A stretch of DNA of 64,000 bases from NCBI GenBank assembly GCA_963669435.1, contig OY770025.1, positions 3,720,001-3,784,000 on the forward strand, read 5' to 3'. Of the stretch, positions 45,926-54,301 are shown in pieces. The stretch is from CALJFL01 sp963669435. GTDB lineage: Bacteria; Pseudomonadota; Gammaproteobacteria; Pseudomonadales; Halieaceae. Under the pieces are notes generated by a model. That model was not told the origin of the DNA. It saw only the letters and a list, made by a program, of their open reading frames with translations, and made no database searches. The first letter of the stretch is position 1; the number at the start of each line of letters is the position of its first letter. The position numbers were made by a program, and so were the translations under genes.

Positions 45926-45977
45926 TCAATAACAAGGCTCATTAACAAGGCCCATTAACAAAGCTCACTAACAACGT
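45926..45977. repeat. Four tandem 13-bp repeats
   Basis: TCAATAACAAGGC, TCATTAACAAGGC, CCATTAACAAAGC and TCACTAACAACGT follow one another without gaps in the space between liuD and the DUF2189 gene. A palindrome GTTAGCTAAC (45911-45920) lies just beside. Could be a regulatory iteron-like array before the DUF2189 gene or slippage debris. Confidence 0.6.
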
Positions 45978-46021
45978 CAGCCGGGACGTCTAAAAATCGT
46001 CTCGCCCGTTAGCAGTATAGA

Positions 46022-48016
46022 CTACTGTTCTGCGGATTCGAATTTAAGCAGTTCGGCGCCGCCGTCCACCAGATCACCCACCTGGTAATAGAAAGCCTCG
46101 ACCTGTCCGGCCGCGGGGGCGCGAATGGTATGCTCCATTTTCATCGCCTCCATAACCAGCAGCGAATCGCCCTCGGCAACGGGCGTGCCCGGCTCTACCA
46201 GCAGGGTGACGATGGTGCCGTTCATGGGCGCAGTGAGTCCGCCGTCAGTGCCGACGCCGTCCGCTTCCCCGGTATCGGCGAGCAACTCCTGAAAATGGCA
46301 GGCGCCATCCGCGAGATACAGCGTATAGCCGTCGTGGGTGAGGGCCAGGGTGCCGCGTGTGCGGTGGCCGTCCACCTCCAGGTGCAGGGTGTCACCGTGC
46401 AGCTTGCCGGCAACCAGGGTTTCCCGGTCGCCAATGCGTACCCGGTACCCGGTGTCCAACTGCTCCAGACTGGCCTGGTAGTCCTGTTGCCGACAACGCA
46501 GTGACACCCTGTGTACGTGCGGTTCGTTGAGTCGCCAGGCATTACTGCTCGCCCAGGGTGAGCAGGTGTCAACGCTGGTGTGTGGAGTATTCTCTTGCTG
46601 GCGGTGCAGTAACAGGGCAACGGCCGCCAGCGGTAGCTCGCGGTCTAGATCCTGTTCGCGCTGGTGGAAAATCAGTTCACTGTGGCGCTCGATGAACCCG
46701 GTGTCCAGTTCTGCTTCAGTAAATGGACGGGACGTCGCCAGGTTGTAGAGAAACTCAAGATTGGTGACGGTGCCGCTGATCCTGTACTCGGCCAGTGCCG
46801 ATGCCAGGCGTTGCAGGGCGCGATCGCGGGATTCATCCCAGACAATCAGCTTGGCGATCATCGGGTCGTAGTACACGCTGATGTCGTCACCCTGGCGCAC
46901 GCCCGTGTCTACCCGCACATAATGCGATTCTTCCGGTGCCTGCAGAAAAGCGAGGTTGCCGGTTGCCGGCAAAAAGTCGTTGTCCGCGTCTTCGGCATAA
47001 ACGCGTGCCTCGAAGGCATGGCCGTTGATGCGAATTTCGTCCTGCGCCAGTGGCATTGATCTGCCGCTGGCCACCAGCAATTGCCACTCCACCAGGTCTT
47101 GCCCGGTAATCAGCTCCGTTACCGGATGTTCAACCTGCAGCCGCGTATTCATTTCCATGAAATAGAATGAGCCATCTTCGTCGAGCAGGAATTCAACAGT
47201 GCCGGCGCCGCAGTAGGCAATCGCCAGCGCTGCCTTGACGGCGGTTTCGCCCATTTCCTGGCGCAGCGTTGTGGTCATGCCCGGCGCCGGGGCTTCCTCA
47301 ATGACCTTCTGGTGACGGCGCTGCACGGAACAGTCGCGCTCGGCCAGATACACCCCGTTGCCCGCATTGTCGCAAAACACCTGCACTTCCACGTGCCGAG
47401 GCCTGGTGAGATATTTTTCTACCAGCATGGTGTCGTCACCGAAGCTGGCCAGGGATTCGCGCTTCGCTGCCTCCAGTGCCTCGTCAAATTCGTCGCCGGA
47501 CCACACCTGTCGCATGCCCTTGCCACCGCCGCCCGCGGTGGCTTTCAGTAGCACCGGATACCCCATGGCCTCAGCTTCGCTTCGAAGCAAATTGGGATCC
47601 TGGTCTTCACCATGGTAACCGGGCACCAGGGGCACACCAGCCTGTTCCATGATCTGTTTGGCGGCGGACTTGGAACCCATGGCCTCAATGGCACTGGGGG
47701 GAGGGCCAATAAAAACCACACCCTGGTCTGCGCACGCCTGTGCGAACCCGGCGTTTTCGGAAAGAAAGCCGTAGCCCGGGTGAATTGCCTGGGCACCCGT
47801 TGTCTTCGCTGCGGCCAGGATTCGCTCGGACAGCAGGTAGGAATCACGCGCGGCGGGGCCGCCAATGTGAATGGCCTCATCTGCCAGGTGCACGTGCAGC
47901 GCGTCCCGGTCGGCGTCGGAATACACCGCTACCGTAGCCACGCCCAGTCGCCTTGCCGTCTTGATGACGCGGCAGGCTATTTCGCCACGATTGGCAATCA
48001 GGATTTTACTAAACAT
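46022..48016 (-). CDS. liuD: Methylcrotonyl-CoA carboxylase, biotin carboxylase/carrier subunit
   Basis: 664 residues: biotin carboxylase domain (KILIANRGEIACRVIKTARR start, GGGGKGMR ATP loop, EMNTRLQVEHPVTE) and a C-terminal biotinyl domain with EAMKMEH (biotin at Lys626). With LiuB it carboxylates 3-methylcrotonyl-CoA in leucine/isovalerate breakdown. The order liuA, liuB, liuC, liuD sets it apart from acetyl- or propionyl-CoA carboxylases. Last gene of the operon, 2 bp after liuC; liuE (HMG-CoA lyase) is not next. Confidence 0.93.
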   Translation of the reverse strand: MFSKILIANRGEIACRVIKTARRLGVATVAVYSDADRDALHVHLADEAIHIGGPAARDSYLLSERILAAAKTTGAQAIHPGYGFLSENAGFAQACADQGVVFIGPPPSAIEAMGSKSAAKQIMEQAGVPLVPGYHGEDQDPNLLRSEAEAMGYPVLLKATAGGGGKGMRQVWSGDEFDEALEAAKRESLASFGDDTMLVEKYLTRPRHVEVQVFCDNAGNGVYLAERDCSVQRRHQKVIEEAPAPGMTTTLRQEMGETAVKAALAIAYCGAGTVEFLLDEDGSFYFMEMNTRLQVEHPVTELITGQDLVEWQLLVASGRSMPLAQDEIRINGHAFEARVYAEDADNDFLPATGNLAFLQAPEESHYVRVDTGVRQGDDISVYYDPMIAKLIVWDESRDRALQRLASALAEYRISGTVTNLEFLYNLATSRPFTEAELDTGFIERHSELIFHQREQDLDRELPLAAVALLLHRQQENTPHTSVDTCSPWASSNAWRLNEPHVHRVSLRCRQQDYQASLEQLDTGYRVRIGDRETLVAGKLHGDTLHLEVDGHRTRGTLALTHDGYTLYLADGACHFQELLADTGEADGVGTDGGLTAPMNGTIVTLLVEPGTPVAEGDSLLVMEAMKMEHTIRAPAAGQVEAFYYQVGDLVDGGAELLKFESAEQ

Positions 48017-48018
48017 GT

Positions 48019-48807
48019 TCAGTCCTTATCGCTTGTACGCCAAGCCGGTTCGCGGCGCGCTAGAAAGGCGCCCAGTCCCTCCTGGCCCTCGGCGGACACC
48101 CGGATACCGGCGATCCGCTCGCAGGTGTCCGTAACCAGTTCCGGGGTAATGTCACGACCGGCAAAGTCGGTAACCAGGCCTTTGGCGGCGCGTACCGCCT
48201 CCGGTCCGTTGGAGAGTAGTGTGTTCACCAGGGTATCGACGGTGCTATCGAGATGATCCGTTGTCACCACCTCGCTGACCAGCCCCAGGCGATGGGCTTC
48301 GTTGGCGCTGAATTGCTCGGCGGTAGTGAAGTAACGTTTGGCGGCGCGTTCACCCAGTGCCCGAATGACATAGGGGCTTATCGTTGCCGGTGTGAGCCCG
48401 ATTTTGACTTCGGAAAGGCAAAAGCTGGCTGCTTCGCTGGCAATAGCCATGTCGCAGCAGCTCACCAGGCCAACTGCACCGCCATAGGCTGCACCCTGTA
48501 CCCGGGCTATGGTAGGTTGGGGCAGGGCATGCAGGGCCGCCAGCATGCCAGCCAGTGCCTGGGCGTCCCTGACATTGTCAGCGTGGTCGTACTGCGCCAT
48601 GCGTTTCATCCAGCGCAAATCGGCGCCTGCAGAAAAGGTGTTGCCCGCAGATTTCAGTACCACGAGGCGTACGCCCGTGTCGCCAGCGAGCGCGTCAAAT
48701 GCTGTGCGCAACTGCGCGATTATCTCGTCGTCGAAGGCGTTGTGTTTCTCTGCCCGGTTAAGGGTCACGCTGGCAACGCCCCGGTCATCTGTTTCGGTAA
48801 GGATCAT
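48019..48807 (-). CDS. liuC: Enoyl-CoA hydratase, probable methylglutaconyl-CoA hydratase
   Basis: 262 residues, crotonase fold. Oxyanion-hole stretches FSAGADLRWMKRMA and GAAYGGAVGLVSCCDMAIAS, then FCLSEVKIGLTPATISPYV with the catalytic Glu. It hydrates 3-methylglutaconyl-CoA to HMG-CoA; the substrate is inferred from its position between the two carboxylase subunits in the liu operon. 2-bp gaps on both sides indicate tight coupling. Confidence 0.92.
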   Translation of the reverse strand: MILTETDDRGVASVTLNRAEKHNAFDDEIIAQLRTAFDALAGDTGVRLVVLKSAGNTFSAGADLRWMKRMAQYDHADNVRDAQALAGMLAALHALPQPTIARVQGAAYGGAVGLVSCCDMAIASEAASFCLSEVKIGLTPATISPYVIRALGERAAKRYFTTAEQFSANEAHRLGLVSEVVTTDHLDSTVDTLVNTLLSNGPEAVRAAKGLVTDFAGRDITPELVTDTCERIAGIRVSAEGQEGLGAFLARREPAWRTSDKD

Positions 48808-48809
48808 CG

Positions 48810-50417
48810 TTACATCCTGTAAACGCCGAAGCGTGATTCTTCAATGGGTGCATTCAGTGCTGCGGATATCGACAGCCCGAGCACCATGCGTGTGTCCGCG
48901 GGGTCGATGACGCCATCATCCCAGAGTCTTGCGGAGGCGTAATAGGGGTGCCCCTGGCGCTCGTACAAGTCCAGGATGGGTTGTTTGAAAGCCGCTTCTT
49001 CCTCGGCGCTCATGGCTGCGCCGTCCCGGGCCAGTTGGTCCTGTTTGACGGTCGACAATACGCCCGCTGCCTGCTCGCCGCCCATGACCGATATACGCGC
49101 GTTTGGCCACATGTACATGAAGCGAGGCTCGTAGCTGCGACCACACATCGCGTAGTTGCCTGCACCGAAAGAGCCCCCGATGATCACCGTGAATTTGGGA
49201 ACATTGGCGCAGGCCACCGCGTGTACCATCTTGGCGCCGTGACGTGCGATGCCGCCCGCCTCATACTGCTTGCCCACCATAAAGCCGGTGATATTCTGCA
49301 GGAATACCAGCGGGATTTTGCGTTGTGCGCAGAGCTCGACAAAATGCGCGCCCTTGACCGCTGACTCGGCAAACAGAATGCCATTATTGGCCACGATGCC
49401 CACTGGGTACCCATGGATACGAGCGAATCCGCAGACCAGGGTCTCTCCGAACAGGGCCTTGAATTCGTCGAATTCGGAGCCGTCGACGATGCGGGTAATC
49501 ACCTCGCGTACATCATAGGGTTGCTTGCTGTCAGCCGGAATGACGCCGTAGACCTCTTCGGTGGCGTACAGTGGATCGATGGGTTCCCGGATGTCTGTAG
49601 CGATAGGCTTGACGCGATTCAGACGCGCTACCGAGCGGCGCATGAGTTCCAGGGCGTGGTGGTCGTTGTTCGCATAGTGGTCTGTCACACCGGAAGTGCG
49701 ACAATGGACATCAGCACCCCCTAACTCCTCCGCGCTGACGACCTCCCCGGTGGCTGCCTTCACCAGTGGCGGCCCCCCCAGAAATATAGTGCCCTGATTC
49801 TTAACAATAATGGATTCGTCCGCCATGGCTGGCAGGTAAGCCCCGCCGGCGGTGCAGGAGCCAAGCACCGCGGCGATTTGCGGAATACCCTGCGCCGACA
49901 TGCGCGCCTGGTTGTAGAACGCGTGGCCGAAGTGCTCCCGATCAGGGAAGACTTCATCCTGCAAGGGCAGAAATGCGCCGCCGGAGTCCACCAGGTAGAG
50001 ACAGGGTAGATTGTTCTCCGCGGCGATGGTTTGGGCGCGCCCCTGTTTTTTTACCGTCAACGGGTAGTAGGTGCCCCCTTTGACCGTGGCATCGTTAACA
50101 AAGATCATGCACTCCTGGCCCGCCACGCGGCCGATGCCGGTGATGATACCTGCTCCGGGTACATCGTCGTCGTAGACTTTATAGGCCGCCAGTTGTGACA
50201 GTTCCAGGAAGGGTGAGCCCGGATCGAGTAAGGCATTGAGTCGCTCTCTGGGCAGCAGCTTGCCACGCGCTGTGTGCCGGGTGCGCGCCTTTTCACCGCC
50301 GCCCTGGTGAATGTTGGCAACTACCGCGCGCAGGTCGTCGACCTGTTCCAGCATCTTCTCACGGTTGTTGGCGAAGGATGCGTCTCGGGTGTTGAGCTTG
50401 GAGTGCAACACGGACAT
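48810..50417 (-). CDS. liuB: Methylcrotonyl-CoA carboxylase, carboxyltransferase subunit
   Basis: 535 residues of the acyl-CoA carboxyltransferase type: KLLPRERLNALLDPGSPFLE, YLVDSGGAFLPLQDEVFPD, the oxyanion regions GSCTAGGAYLPAMAD and GGSFGAGNYAMCGR, and a late MGGEQAAGVL. The sequence FPDREHFGHAFYNQARMS is characteristic of the methylcrotonyl enzyme. It transfers carboxybiotin carbon to methylcrotonyl-CoA. 20 bp after liuA, 2 bp before liuC. Confidence 0.94.
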   Translation of the reverse strand: MSVLHSKLNTRDASFANNREKMLEQVDDLRAVVANIHQGGGEKARTRHTARGKLLPRERLNALLDPGSPFLELSQLAAYKVYDDDVPGAGIITGIGRVAGQECMIFVNDATVKGGTYYPLTVKKQGRAQTIAAENNLPCLYLVDSGGAFLPLQDEVFPDREHFGHAFYNQARMSAQGIPQIAAVLGSCTAGGAYLPAMADESIIVKNQGTIFLGGPPLVKAATGEVVSAEELGGADVHCRTSGVTDHYANNDHHALELMRRSVARLNRVKPIATDIREPIDPLYATEEVYGVIPADSKQPYDVREVITRIVDGSEFDEFKALFGETLVCGFARIHGYPVGIVANNGILFAESAVKGAHFVELCAQRKIPLVFLQNITGFMVGKQYEAGGIARHGAKMVHAVACANVPKFTVIIGGSFGAGNYAMCGRSYEPRFMYMWPNARISVMGGEQAAGVLSTVKQDQLARDGAAMSAEEEAAFKQPILDLYERQGHPYYASARLWDDGVIDPADTRMVLGLSISAALNAPIEESRFGVYRM

Positions 50418-50437
50418 ACGATTACTCCTGAATGTGG

Positions 50438-51607
50438 CTAGGCTGTCGCGTTAAACAATTCGCGGCCAATAAGCATGCGCCTGACCTCCGAGGTGCCCGC
50501 GCCAATCTCGTAGAGTTTGGCGTCGCGTAGCAGGCGTCCGGCATTTGCTTCATTGGTATAGCCGAAGCCACCGAGCGCCTGGATTGCCTGCAGTGCCATC
50601 TGCGTGGCCTGTTCTGCGGTGTATAGAATTACTGCGGCACAATCCTGCCGCGTTTCTTCGCCGCGATCACAGGCGGCTGCGACGGCGTACAGGTAGGCGC
50701 GCGACGCGTTGAGGCTGGTATACATGTCTGCGAGCTTGCCCTGCATTAACTGAAACTCGCCAATACTTTTGCCAAACTGTTTGCGGTCGTGCAGATAGGG
50801 GATCACCTCGTCGACACAGGCCTGCATCAGTCCCACGGGACCGCCAGAGAGCACTGTACGCTCATAGTCCAGGCCGGACATAAGGATCTTCGCCCCGTCG
50901 CCTTCCTCACGCATCACGTTTTCAGCAGGGACCTCGCAATCTTCGAAAACAAGTTCGCAGGTGTTGGAGCCACGCATACCGAGTTTGTCCAGTTTGGGCG
51001 ACTGGGAAAAACCGGCAAAACTGCGCTCCACCAGGAATGCGGTAATGCCCCTGGAGCCGCCATTGGGGTCGGTCTTTGCGTAGATCACGTAGACATCGGC
51101 GTCTGGTCCATTGGTGATCCACATCTTGGTGCCATTAAGAATGTATTTGTCGCCCTCGCGTCGCGCTTGCAATTTCATACTGACCACATCTGATCCGGCG
51201 TTGGGTTCAGACATGGCCAGGGCGCCCACGTGTTCCCCGGAGCAGAGTTTTGGCAGGTATTTCTGCTTCTGCGCTTCACTGCCATTTTTGCGAATCTGGT
51301 TGAGGCACAGGTTGGACATGGCGCCATAGGAAAGGCCGACGGATGCCGAGGCGCGACTGATTTCCTCCATGACCACGGCGTGGGCAAGATATCCCATGCC
51401 GCTGCCGCCGTAGGCTTCCTCTACCGTTATCCCCAGCAAACCCATGTCGCCGAACTTGCGCCACAGGTCCTGGGGGAATTCGTTATTGCGGTCGATGTCG
51501 GCAGCCCGGGGTGCGATTTCTTTCTGGCACATCTGGTACACGGCATCCCGGAGCATATCGATGTCTTCACCGAGTCCAAAGTTGAGGGTGGGGTAGGCGG
51601 CATTCAT
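50438..51607 (-). CDS. liuA: Isovaleryl-CoA dehydrogenase
   Basis: 389 residues from the ATG at 51607; an open extension further upstream runs antisense through liuR and is not real. FAD acyl-CoA dehydrogenase: MSEPNAGSDV, MWITNGPDADV, catalytic Glu in SGLDYERTVLSGGP (as in human IVD) and C-terminal LYEIGAGTSEVRRMLIGR. It oxidises isovaleryl-CoA to 3-methylcrotonyl-CoA and passes electrons to ETF. First enzyme of the liu operon, 25 bp after liuR. Confidence 0.95.
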   Translation of the reverse strand: MNAAYPTLNFGLGEDIDMLRDAVYQMCQKEIAPRAADIDRNNEFPQDLWRKFGDMGLLGITVEEAYGGSGMGYLAHAVVMEEISRASASVGLSYGAMSNLCLNQIRKNGSEAQKQKYLPKLCSGEHVGALAMSEPNAGSDVVSMKLQARREGDKYILNGTKMWITNGPDADVYVIYAKTDPNGGSRGITAFLVERSFAGFSQSPKLDKLGMRGSNTCELVFEDCEVPAENVMREEGDGAKILMSGLDYERTVLSGGPVGLMQACVDEVIPYLHDRKQFGKSIGEFQLMQGKLADMYTSLNASRAYLYAVAAACDRGEETRQDCAAVILYTAEQATQMALQAIQALGGFGYTNEANAGRLLRDAKLYEIGAGTSEVRRMLIGRELFNATA

Positions 51608-51632
51608 TGATTCGAGTCCTCGGTTTAATGTC

Positions 51633-52025
51633 TCAGCTAGTGGGTTCTTGTTCGCGGGCAAGTGCATCGAGGCACAGCGATTGCACTTCATCCAGTCCAG
51701 CGAGCATGTCGTCAATATCCTGCTTTTGCTGCAGCAAGGCTTTGCGCTTCTCCTCAATGGTGCCCAACAGAGAGTGCAATTGCTCGGCGTTATTGTGATC
51801 GGGGTCATACATATCGATGACGTCCGCGCATTCCTGCAAACTCATACCTATGCGTTTGCCACGCAGGATGAGTTTGATCCGCACCCGGTCGGCACTGGTA
51901 TAGATGCGGTTCTGTCCCTGGCGCAGCGGATGAATCAATCCCTTCTCCTCGTAAAAACGGATCGTGCGCGTGGTGACGCCAAATTCCCTGGCCAGTTCAG
52001 AAATTGTATAGCGTGCTTCGCCCAT
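51633..52025 (-). CDS. liuR: MerR-family regulator of leucine/isovalerate catabolism
   Basis: 130 residues from the ATG at 52025; the frame is open further upstream but the winged helix begins right here (YTISELAREFGVTTRTIRFYEEKGLIHPLR). A coiled-coil dimerisation helix follows, ending CLDALAREQ. First gene of liuRABCD and likely autoregulated. A perfect 18-bp palindrome lies ~60 bp upstream, placed as expected for a MerR-type operator. It probably senses a branched-chain acyl-CoA or related intermediate (inference). Confidence 0.92.
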   Translation of the reverse strand: MGEARYTISELAREFGVTTRTIRFYEEKGLIHPLRQGQNRIYTSADRVRIKLILRGKRIGMSLQECADVIDMYDPDHNNAEQLHSLLGTIEEKRKALLQQKQDIDDMLAGLDEVQSLCLDALAREQEPTS

Positions 52026-52083
52026 CTTTATGCTCGGTAGCCGACCGACGTTAGTGCCGGGCGGGAGGAGAGTATGACACAAA

Positions 52084-52101
52084 GTTTACGTTAACGTAAA
52101 C
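52084..52101. promoter_or_regulatory. Perfect 18-bp palindrome, candidate LiuR operator
   Basis: GTTTACGTTAACGTAAAC is self-complementary over its whole length, with an additional CGTAAAT half-site just after. It lies 58 bases before liuR. MerR-type regulators bind palindromes of about this size between -35 and -10; the TTTACG half-site resembles what has been described for LiuR in proteobacteria, as I recall. Confidence 0.75.
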
Positions 52102-52219
52102 GTAAATTAAATAATCCAATAAAAACAGATAGCTACGGCCCATGATTCTGGGCCGGCCAGCCCCGTTTAGGTCATAACATGCAAAAATCCGGCAGGATGG
52201 TTTGTTTAATTGTTTGTTT

Positions 52220-52235
52220 TATAGTATTTATACCA
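52220..52235. promoter_or_regulatory. AT-rich operator-like site upstream of the GntR regulator
   Basis: TATAGTATTTATACCA, about 80 bp before the regulator gene. Its first 13 bases (TATAGTATTTATA) recur exactly at 57190-57202 before the alpha-galactosidase gene. It contains the dyad GTAT-TT-ATAC. A candidate autoregulatory operator. Confidence 0.45.
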
Positions 52236-52314
52236 TCAGAATCAGAGTGACCACGCAATCTGTGGGGTTATGCATCGGCGCCCCGGGTGCCGATAAGCAG
52301 GGGGATAGACGGCC

Positions 52315-53028
52315 ATGCTCACGCCGGAAAAAGGATTGAATCTCACGCAGCAAATTGCCCATCACCTGGGGAAAGCCATAATTAGTGGTGAGTACGGGGA
52401 TCACAACCCGGTGCCCAGTGAAGCAGTGCTGTGTGAGCAGTTACAAGTGAGCCGCAGCGCGGCGCGCGAAGCGGTTAAATCCCTCGCAGCAAAGGGACTT
52501 CTTTCGTCGCGGGCTCGACAGGGCATTCGCGTGCTGCCGGAAACCCAGTGGAACTTGTTTGACGCCGACATACTGAGCTGGATTCGGGACTCCAATCCAT
52601 CCCTGGAACTGCTTCGAGAATTTTCTGAACTGCGTATCGCGGTCGAACCGGAGGCGGCATGGCTGGCCGCCCACCGACAAAATCCGGAACATAATGCAAC
52701 GATTCTCGCGGCGCTGGAGCGTATGAAGGAAGCAGAGCGTGGCCTGGACGATCCCCTGGAAGCGGACATTGCCTTTCACCTGAGCATCCTCAACGCGAGC
52801 GAAAACCGATTCTTTATTCAGCTGGGTCGGATCATTGATACCACGTTGCGGGTCAGTATCCGCTATACGAATATGCTTTCCGGTGTACAGGCCGCACCGT
52901 TCAGCGAGCACAAACCTATCTATGATGCGATTGCAGCGGGTAAGCCTGAGCGTGCGCAAAAGGCGTCAGAGAAACTGGTGGGCGGGGCGCTGAAGTTGAT
53001 CAATGAGGCGCTGGCCAGCGAATCCTGA
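52315..53028 (+). CDS. FadR-type GntR regulator, probable galactonate/galactoside regulator
   Basis: 237 residues. N-terminal winged helix (VPSEAVLCEQLQVSRSAAREAVKSLAAKGL) and a C-terminal FCD ligand domain (ELRIAVEPEAAWLAA, EADIAFHLSILNASENRF, SEHKPIYDAIAAG). This is the subfamily of DgoR, KdgR and related sugar-acid regulators. Its 3' end is 6 bp from galactonate dehydratase (convergent), and the operator-like motif in its own promoter also occurs before the galactosidase genes. I infer that it controls the galactoside locus in response to galactonate or a derivative. 289 bp separate it from liuR. Confidence 0.9.
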   Translation: MLTPEKGLNLTQQIAHHLGKAIISGEYGDHNPVPSEAVLCEQLQVSRSAAREAVKSLAAKGLLSSRARQGIRVLPETQWNLFDADILSWIRDSNPSLELLREFSELRIAVEPEAAWLAAHRQNPEHNATILAALERMKEAERGLDDPLEADIAFHLSILNASENRFFIQLGRIIDTTLRVSIRYTNMLSGVQAAPFSEHKPIYDAIAAGKPERAQKASEKLVGGALKLINEALASES

Positions 53029-53034
53029 CGGCTG

Positions 53035-54183
53035 TCACCACTCGGCGATTGAGTTGTCCTCGTGGCGCCAGACCGGGTTTTTCCAGTCATGGTCCTGCTT
53101 TGAGGCTTCGATCACCGCCTCTTCATCCACCACCACACCCAGTCCCGGCCCGGGCAGCGGTTTGATGTAGCCGTCAGTAATTGCGAAGTCATCTTTGTTC
53201 ACCACGTAGTCGAGCAGCTCGGCCCCCTTGTTGTAGTGGATGCCCATAGACTGCTCCTGGATGATGGCGTTGTAGGACACGAAGTCCACGGCCAGACAGG
53301 AGGCCAGTGCAATTGGGCCCAGCGGGCAGTGGGGTGCCAATCCGATGTCGTAGGCCTCGGCCATGGAGGCAATTTTCACGCACTCGGTAATGCCACCGGC
53401 GTGTGACAGGTCGGGCTGCACGATGCCGATACCGCCGGTCTCGAACACGCGCTTGAAATCAAAGCGGCTATACATGCGTTCCCCCGCCGCCAGTACAATA
53501 CTGGTTTTCTGGCACAGCACGGGGTATTGCTCTGCCTGCTCCGCCAGCACAGGTTCTTCTACAAACAGGGGGTGAAAGGGCTCCAGTTCTTTCAGCAGGA
53601 CTTTCGCCATGGGCACCGACACCCGGCCGTGGAAATCCAGCCCGAAATCGATGCGGCTACCGAAATTGCCGCGTATCGTCGCCACACGCTCTATCACCTG
53701 TTCAATGGCGCGGAAGCTGTCGACCATTTTAAGGCGGCCACAGCCGTTTAGTTTGAAGGTATCCCAGCCCTGGTCGAGCAGGGATTGTATTTGTGAGCTC
53801 TCGTCTTCCGGGTCGTCGCCGCCGACCCAGGAGTAGGTCTTCATTTTATCCCGGCAAGTGCCCCCCAGGAGCTCGTAGACCGGCTTGCCCAGATCCTTGC
53901 CTTTGATATCCCACAGTGCCTGGTCGATGCCGGCCAGGGCAGACATCAGGATGGGACCGCCGCGATAGAAACCACCGCGGTACATGGTCTGCCAAAGGTC
54001 GTTGATCTGGCGCGGGTCCCGGCCGATAAGGTAGCCAGATAACTCCTCTACAGCGGTTGCAACGGTGCGCGCTCGGCCCTCGATTACAGGCTCACCCCAG
54101 CCCACGATGCCCTCGTCGGTTTCGATGGCAAGGAAGAGCCATCGGGGTGGTAGAGGGTAGAGCCTTATTTTTGTAATTTTCAT
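53035..54183 (-). CDS. dgoD: D-galactonate dehydratase
   Basis: 382 residues, enolase superfamily (mandelate racemase subgroup). MKITKIRLYPLPPRWLFLAIET is the typical DgoD N-terminus. Metal/catalytic regions visible: FGLDFHGRVSV, LFVEEPVLAE and GERMYSRFDF, and the His in LAPHCPLGPIAL. It converts D-galactonate to 2-keto-3-deoxygalactonate in the De Ley-Doudoroff route. The kinase and aldolase are not in the window. Divergent from galM over 118 bp containing an AT-rich operator-like site. Confidence 0.94.
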   Translation of the reverse strand: MKITKIRLYPLPPRWLFLAIETDEGIVGWGEPVIEGRARTVATAVEELSGYLIGRDPRQINDLWQTMYRGGFYRGGPILMSALAGIDQALWDIKGKDLGKPVYELLGGTCRDKMKTYSWVGGDDPEDESSQIQSLLDQGWDTFKLNGCGRLKMVDSFRAIEQVIERVATIRGNFGSRIDFGLDFHGRVSVPMAKVLLKELEPFHPLFVEEPVLAEQAEQYPVLCQKTSIVLAAGERMYSRFDFKRVFETGGIGIVQPDLSHAGGITECVKIASMAEAYDIGLAPHCPLGPIALASCLAVDFVSYNAIIQEQSMGIHYNKGAELLDYVVNKDDFAITDGYIKPLPGPGLGVVVDEEAVIEASKQDHDWKNPVWRHEDNSIAEW

Positions 54184-54250
54184 GGCATCGAAATTCTCTG
54201 GCGGTTACCGGCGTATTGTCTTCACAGGGCTTTCCCCGGGCAATGAATAA

Positions 54251-54272
54251 TTATATTATAAATATGCTATAT
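54251..54272. promoter_or_regulatory. AT-rich operator-like site between dgoD and galM
   Basis: TTATAAATATGCTATA on the plus strand resembles the reverse complement of the site at 52220 (TATAAATACTATA) with two extra bases. It lies in the divergent promoter gap and could serve both genes. Weaker match than the sites at 52220 and 57190. Confidence 0.35.
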
Positions 54273-54301
54273 CTGGCAATGGGACAGTATAGACGATAAA
54301 T

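Noticed and set aside
51608..51808. 67-codon N-terminal extension of isovaleryl-CoA dehydrogenase
   Set aside because: It runs antisense through the end of liuR and has no family similarity; the ATG at 51607 starts the family-like sequence.
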